NCBI GenBank assembly: GCA_027604685.1
Contig: JADHYX010000174.1
Span: 8,677 to 38,461, forward strand
DNA length: 29,785 nucleotides
Reading direction: 5' to 3'
Origin: Lobulomyces angularis
Lineage: Eukaryota > Chytridiomycota > Chytridiomycetes > Lobulomycetales > Lobulomycetaceae
Positions within the stretch are counted from its first letter, which is position 1. Each line of letters starts with the position of its first letter. The translations under genes and the position numbers were made by a program. This document shows positions 25,169-29,785 of this stretch, piece after piece. The notes beneath the pieces were generated by a model. It was not told the origin of the DNA, searched no databases, and saw nothing but the letters and a program-made list of their open reading frames with translations.

Positions 25169-26213
25169 TTATCTTACTGCAATAACTAAAAAAAAAAAGA
25201 AATTAAAAATTAAAATATAAAACAATGAATAAAAAAAAATCAAGAATTACCTGAACAGTTGCAGTTATGCACACAATAGTCAGAAGTGCTGCCCAAAATA
25301 ACTCTATTCAAAAATCCAACTCCTCTACTGCCCATAACCAAAATATCACCTTTAAATTCTTCTACTTTTTTTACAATCATTTCTCGAGCATCACCAACAA
25401 CGACGTAACCTTTAAACATGATGTTTCTTTCACTCAAAATTGAACTGTATCCCTTTATTAATTCTTCAGCATCCTTTTTACTTCTTTCCTCTACCATTTT
25501 TTTTGTTATTTTACAAAAAAAAAAATCATTTATTTATTTTTTTCTTTTTTTTTTTACCTTTTTCTTTATCAGAAAATACTTGAAAAAAAAAATTTAACGT
25601 TAAAAATTTCACCTGTATCAAATATTACCACTGAGAATACCACCTCTTAAATCTGGTCTAACGTATAATAATATTACTTGATCAGTTTCAGGATGAATAA
25701 GATTTTTTATTGCCCTTTTTTTTTTTTTTTTTTTTATTATTATTTAATTTAAGAAATAATAAAAAAATTTAAAAACTATTTATTATTATTTTAAATTATA
25801 TTTTGTTTATTTTAATTGTTTTGTTACCAATTTACAGCGTTTTTGGAGTGTATAGATTGATCAACAGCTAGGACAACTACTCTTTCACATTTTTTTTGCT
25901 TAGTTTCATCAATAACTAGTTCAGAAAAATTTTCTAGTTTAACTGAATCTTTCATCTCTTTTTTTTTAGTTAAAGCTTCCTTCTCTTCATCACTTGTTCC
26001 GCTACTTGTACCGCTACTAGTACCACTGCTTGTATCTGCTTCCTCACCTTCTCTATATGATAAATTCTTTTCTTTTTTTTTTTTTTCTGGTTTTTCTTTT
26101 TGTTCCTCTTGTACTGGAATTTCTTTCACTGCAGCAACTGTTTCGGGTTGAGTAAGTATTGGTTGTTCTTCGGAACTGCTTATTGTTGTTGTTTCTTTAA
26201 TTATAAATTCCAT
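25169..26213 (-). CDS. Universal stress protein A (USP domain with charged N-terminal extension)
   Basis: Five exons: 25828-26213, 25629-25714, 25558-25578 (21 nt), 25251-25490, 25169-25185 (17 nt); 249 aa. Residues ~1-105 form a charged low-complexity extension with EKPEKKKKEK and a TSSGTSSGTSSGTS repeat, absent from the two sister genes. The USP fold follows: VVVLAVDQSIHSKNAVNWAI (beta1-alpha1, first intron splits the Trp codon), HPETDQVILLYVRPD, then VVVGDAREMIV and the nucleotide-binding motif GSRGVGFLNRVILGS (G-x2-G-x9-G-S), which predicts ATP binding. The C-terminus is DYCVHNCNCS-VIAVR. The tiny exons 3 and 5 rest on phase and on alignment to the sister genes. Confidence 0.8.
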
Positions 26214-26492
26214 TTTTTTTATTTTTTACTTTTTATTTTTATTTTATCTTTTTTTTATCAAATTATATTCCATTTTTTTTTTTTTTTTTTTTTTGCGAGT
26301 TTAAAATTAAAAATAAAATATTTTTTTTTAGAAAAATAAAAAATTATTTATTCTTTTAATTTTGTAGTTAATTCATAAACAAAGTTTTTTTTATTTTTTT
26401 TAAAAAAAAATAACCAATAAAAAAAAAAATTAAAAAAAAAATAAAATATAAAACAAAAATTTCCAGAGGAAAAAATAGTAAAAAAAAAAGGT

Positions 26493-27298
26493 TTAAGACC
26501 TGGGAACAATCACGGTACAGTTGCAGTGATGCACACAGTAGTCGCTAGTGGAACCAACGAAAGCTCTCTTTAACATGCCCATTCCCCTTGAACCAATAAC
26601 AAGCATATCGGCTTTCAGATCATTCACTTTGTAAACTATTTCTTCTCTTGGATCTCCTCTCTAAAAGAAAAAAAAAGAAATGTTTTACTGTTATTATTAA
26701 TCTTTTTTAATTTTTTTTTGTTGTTTATTTTTTACTAAGGCTACTCCACGAGATTTAATTTTTCTTTGAATTAAATGTTGAGCGTATTTTTGTATCAAAT
26801 CATGCGAAGTAGTTTTATTTAAAAAATCAACCTAAATAAAAAAAAAAAATTTATATTTTTTAATACTTGACGATATTGATCAGGAGTCATTTGTGCTATA
26901 AAAATTAAATCAAAAAATTTTTTCATTTTTTTTTTTGTTCTTTTCCCTACATGTACTGTCCACCATAGGGGCAGTGTAAATGATTGGATTAGTTACATAT
27001 GGACGAACATTTAAAAGAATGACTTGATCTGTTTTAGGATTAACAATATTATCAACTGCCCTAAATAAATTAAAATATATATATATATATATATATTTTT
27101 TTAATTTATTATAAGATAGAAATTCTTTATTTTTTTTAAACACCATTTAAACGCTTTTTCAGAGTGGGTAGATGCATCTACCGCGATACATATGATTCTT
27201 TCAAAATGCAGATGTGGTTCGACATTTGGTTGATGAACTTCTTCATGTATTGAGCCTACTTCTGTGGTTGGATGCTCATATTCAACACTTCCTTGCAT
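26493..27298 (-). CDS. Universal stress protein B
   Basis: Five exons: 27144-27298, 26957-27060, 26867-26895, 26736-26831, 26493-26660; 183 aa. Single USP domain: RIICIAVDASTHSEKAFKW, TDQVILLNVRPYV, VALRGDPREEIVYKV and the ATP-binding block GSRGMGMLKRAFVGS, ending DYCVHHCNCTVIVPRS. An (AT)n microsatellite (27075-27095) lies in the first intron. It is closest to gene C, with which it shares four intron sites including the split Trp codon and the position before RGDPREEIV, and it carries one extra intron. USP proteins bind ATP or AMP and respond to stress; the specific role is unknown. Confidence 0.87.
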
Positions 27299-27388
27299 AT
27301 TTTTTCTTTTTTTTTGGTTTTAAAAAAAATTTTTTTTTTTCTAATTTTTTTATTTTTTTTAAAAAAAGAACACTATTTTTTAAAAAAG

Positions 27389-27420
<32 letters not shown>

Positions 27421-27488
27421 AAATTATCAAAAAAAAAAAAGAAATTCTATTTTCTTATTTTTAATAATTTAAAAAAAAAAAATAAATT
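27299..27488. promoter_or_regulatory. Bidirectional spacer between divergent USP genes B and C
   Basis: Only 190 nt separate the two start codons, and almost all of it is alternating A and T runs. It must serve as promoter and 5' UTR for both genes unless they extend into each other. No specific binding motif is recognisable. Confidence 0.5.
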
Positions 27489-28225
27489 ATGAACACGTCA
27501 ATACAACCTAATCAATCAAAGTCTTTTTTGAGAAAAGGATACAAGTCAGTTCCACCACCTATTGAAAAGAGCGACTCTCTCCATCTTCACGAACAAGTAG
27601 ATCACAATGAGTTACATGACAACCCTTCAAGAATCATTTGTATTGCTGTTGATGAATCTGATAGTTCACAATATTCATTTAAATGTAAGCAACTTATGTT
27701 TATGTAAAATTAATTCTTCTATAGGGGCGCTTGAAAATTTTATTTGCAAAGAAACAGATCAAGTATTTTTATTACATGTTAGACCATATGTCTCGGTACC
27801 AACCTACTTAAGTCCAGTTCCAATGCGTATATAATTTATTTTTTACAATATAAATTTTTTTTTTCCAATTTATTTTACATATCCACAGTTGAAGATAAAG
27901 AAACTGAATACGAATTAGATCAATGTAATAGAAATTTTTCACATGAATTGATAAGAGATTTTGCTAAAGATTTATTAAATGAAAATATTAAATGTCGTGG
28001 TTTTGCGCTGGTAAATTTTTTTATTTTATTTTTTTTAAAAAAAAAAAAAAAATATAGAGAGGCGATCCAAGAGAAGAGATCGTTCACAAAGTTAATGAGT
28101 TGAATGCTGATGTTTTGATAATTGGATCAAGAGGGATGAGTACATTCAAAAGAATGTTTATTGGATCTGTTAGTGACTATTGTGTTCACCATTGTCACTG
28201 TACAGTTATCGTTCCCAAAGAATAA
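27489..28225 (+). CDS. Universal stress protein C
   Basis: Four exons: 27489-27684, 27725-27826, 27889-28010, 28058-28225; 195 aa. A 50-residue N-terminal extension precedes the USP domain: RIICIAVDESDSSQYSFKW, TDQVFLLHVRPYVSVP, FALRGDPREEIVHKV, and the ATP-binding block GSRGMSTFKRMFIGS, ending DYCVHHCHCTVIVPKE. It is divergent from gene B and clearly its paralogue; the last exon is 168 nt in both. The stop is 115 nt from the stop of the convergent XLF-like gene. Confidence 0.88.
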
Positions 28226-28340
28226 CCTGTAAACATTTTAAACAAATTAAATAATTTTCCATTTTTTTTCATTTTTTTAATTTCTTTATAATATATGTAT
28301 ATAGCATGTAAAAAAAAAAAAGGAAAAAAAAAAAAGTATT

Positions 28341-29738
28341 TTAAAACAATCTTTTTTTTTTTTTTCCTCTCTTTTCCTCATTTAAATCAAGTTCCTTATT
28401 TAATTCAGCTCTCCTTTTTAACTCAAATTCTTTTTCTTCAATTTTTTTTTCTCTCTTTAAATCTTTTTGTGGAGAATCCGAAAATATAGGATACTCATCT
28501 AGACTTAAAGATGGAGATTGGAAATAACTTGGATTAGCAATTAAATTTTCATCTATTGTAGGATTTACTAATTCTGTTGGTGAAAAATCTATCAAAAAAA
28601 AAAAAAAAAAAAGTATAATATTAAATAACTTTTATTTTATGTTTTCTTTTTTTTATTACTTTGATCATCATTTGCTAAATTTTGTAAAAATTTATCATCA
28701 ATTTTTAAATTCAATTCCAAATTTTTTTTTAGGTATAGTTGATAAAAATCCCGAAAATTTGGATTTTTGAACACTATTTTTGATTCTTTATCTTCCAATT
28801 TTTCTTCCTCCTCTAGTTCATCTTCAACATTAACATCGTGTTTTTTATTTGGTTTTTTTAACTTTTTTTCAAATTCAAAAATATTTTCTTCAAATTCACA
28901 ATTAAATTTGTTTCTTAATTCCGATTCGGAATAGTTTTCAAAACCTGCCACTAGATTAAAAAAGAGAATAAAAAAAAAAACCAAACCATTGTTAAATTTA
29001 ACATTATGCAAATCCAATAAACTTTGGAATTCAAAAATTTGTCTTTCTTTTTTTTTTAAAAAGTGATTATAATATTTTATTCTTCTGTCGTTTTCAAAAA
29101 TACTAACTTTTAGCGGATTAAACAAGTGAGAGAAAAAAATTTTTTCTAAATTTTTTATATTTTTAAACTTTTTAAAATCAAAAATCCAATTTAAACTTGC
29201 CAAACCAATTTTAATTTTTGCATGGATTCTAAACTATTAAAAAAAAAAAAATAAAAAACATTAAGAAAAAATATATATTTAAAAAAAAATTAGCTTTTCT
29301 TACTCCATCTTCATTTTCAAAATAATTATTTAATTTCGAGGTGATTAATTCCTTTAATTTTGATATAATTTTTTCCTGGTCATTTTCTTTAAAGTTTTTA
29401 AAAAATGTTGTTTTCTTTATCTTAAATTCTTCATTTTTTACTACCTCCTTATATAAAGTCTCATTTTCCTCATCAAATGCCAAAATTTTATATTCTTCTT
29501 TTTTAAAAAGGTACTTGAGGTTTATTAATTTTTTTTTTTTACTAATACTTGTATTTAGTGTATAACTCTCAAATGGTATATATTCTACTATTTATTTTAA
29601 AAAAATTCTATTTTTTTATATTTTTTATATTTTATTTTTTATTTTTTTTTTTCTTTTTTAAACATTAACCTTTTTAATTTTATTTTATTTTTTATTGTTC
29701 TTTTATTATTTACATTCACCAAATGATTCTTCACTCAT
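28341..29738 (-). CDS. NHEJ1: XLF/NHEJ1-like non-homologous end-joining factor
   Basis: Five exons: 29720-29738, 29304-29587, 28987-29233, 28660-28950, 28341-28588; 362 aa (human XLF 299). The exon 2 acceptor is a TAGTAG doublet, so one residue is optional. XLF pairs with XRCC4 to bridge DNA ends for ligase IV. Support: N-terminal head with YKILAFDEENETLYKE (compare XLF YALLVSDLQQVWHEQ), the LNWIFDF strand matching the LPFYWNF block, then FFSHLFNPLKVS and the coiled-coil start LKKKERQIFEFQSLL (XLF: HLIRPLMGMS then LLHMKDLEIQDYQES). After a low-complexity acidic tail the protein ends EEKRGKKKKRLF-stop, a basic cluster plus terminal Leu-Phe like the C-terminal Ku-binding motif of XLF (KRKKPRGLF). 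The head and tail together make the call; neither alone would suffice. Confidence 0.8.
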
Positions 29739-29785
29739 GTTTCCTTTCGTTTATTTTTTTAAAATTTTTTTTTTTTTTTTTTTTT
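29739..29785. other. Poly-T window end
   Basis: Upstream of the XLF-like start codon, ending in a T run of about 19 nt. Nothing else visible. Confidence 0.5.

Noticed and set aside
27075..27095. (AT)n run as a functional element
   Set aside because: A simple microsatellite inside a USP-B intron, in line with the rest of the genome's low complexity.

Overview
This window is nuclear DNA from an AT-rich eukaryote with many short spliceosomal introns (mostly 35-150 nt) that are packed with poly-T/poly-A tracts. The gene set is opisthokont: a mitochondrial HTD2-type dehydratase, a PMP47-like peroxisomal carrier, ORC6, neurochondrin, XLF/NHEJ1, and a kinase with a fungal-CaMK-like tail. An early-diverging fungus or close fungal relative is the best guess, with low confidence. 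No prokaryotic, viral or intact mobile-element signature was seen. Exon models below were built by hand from GT-AG (once GC-AG) junctions and phase continuity; every model given as intact keeps an open frame from ATG to stop.

Layout. 100-1261: a broken F-box/LRR-like gene on +. 1469-2607: HTD2 on +. 2797-4343: PMP47/SLC25A17-type peroxisomal carrier on +. 4598-4925: a decayed universal-stress-protein (USP) copy on -. 5194-19571: one giant gene on -. 19572-20627: about 1 kb with no recognised gene. 20628-22131: ORC6-like on +. 22515-24856: neurochondrin-like on -. 25169-28225: three USP genes (two on -, one on +, the last two divergent). 28341-29738: XLF/NHEJ1-like DNA-repair gene on -.

The outstanding feature is the giant gene. 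Its 45 exons (44 introns) join into one frame of 3,927 codons plus stop. It encodes a CaMK-type protein kinase domain, followed in the same frame by four complete M1 (puromycin-sensitive/Ape2-type) zinc aminopeptidases in tandem. All four domain junctions lie inside uninterrupted exons (17711-18275, 14625-15026, 10821-11327, 8056-8817), so the fusion does not depend on any splice prediction. All four aminopeptidase units keep GxMEN, HExxH plus the downstream Glu, and the catalytic Tyr, and their HExxH motifs are spaced 895, 899 and 899 residues apart. The kinase has lost the HRD aspartate and looks like a pseudokinase, yet keeps a CaMK-like autoregulatory/CaM-binding tail as the linker to the first peptidase. 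I know of no described protein with this architecture; that absence is from memory and needs a database search.

The other genes are ordinary housekeeping or stress genes. HTD2 and the peroxisomal carrier are neighbours with related lipid roles, but nothing shows co-regulation. The USP genes are a local family expansion with shared intron positions, plus a dead copy 20 kb away.
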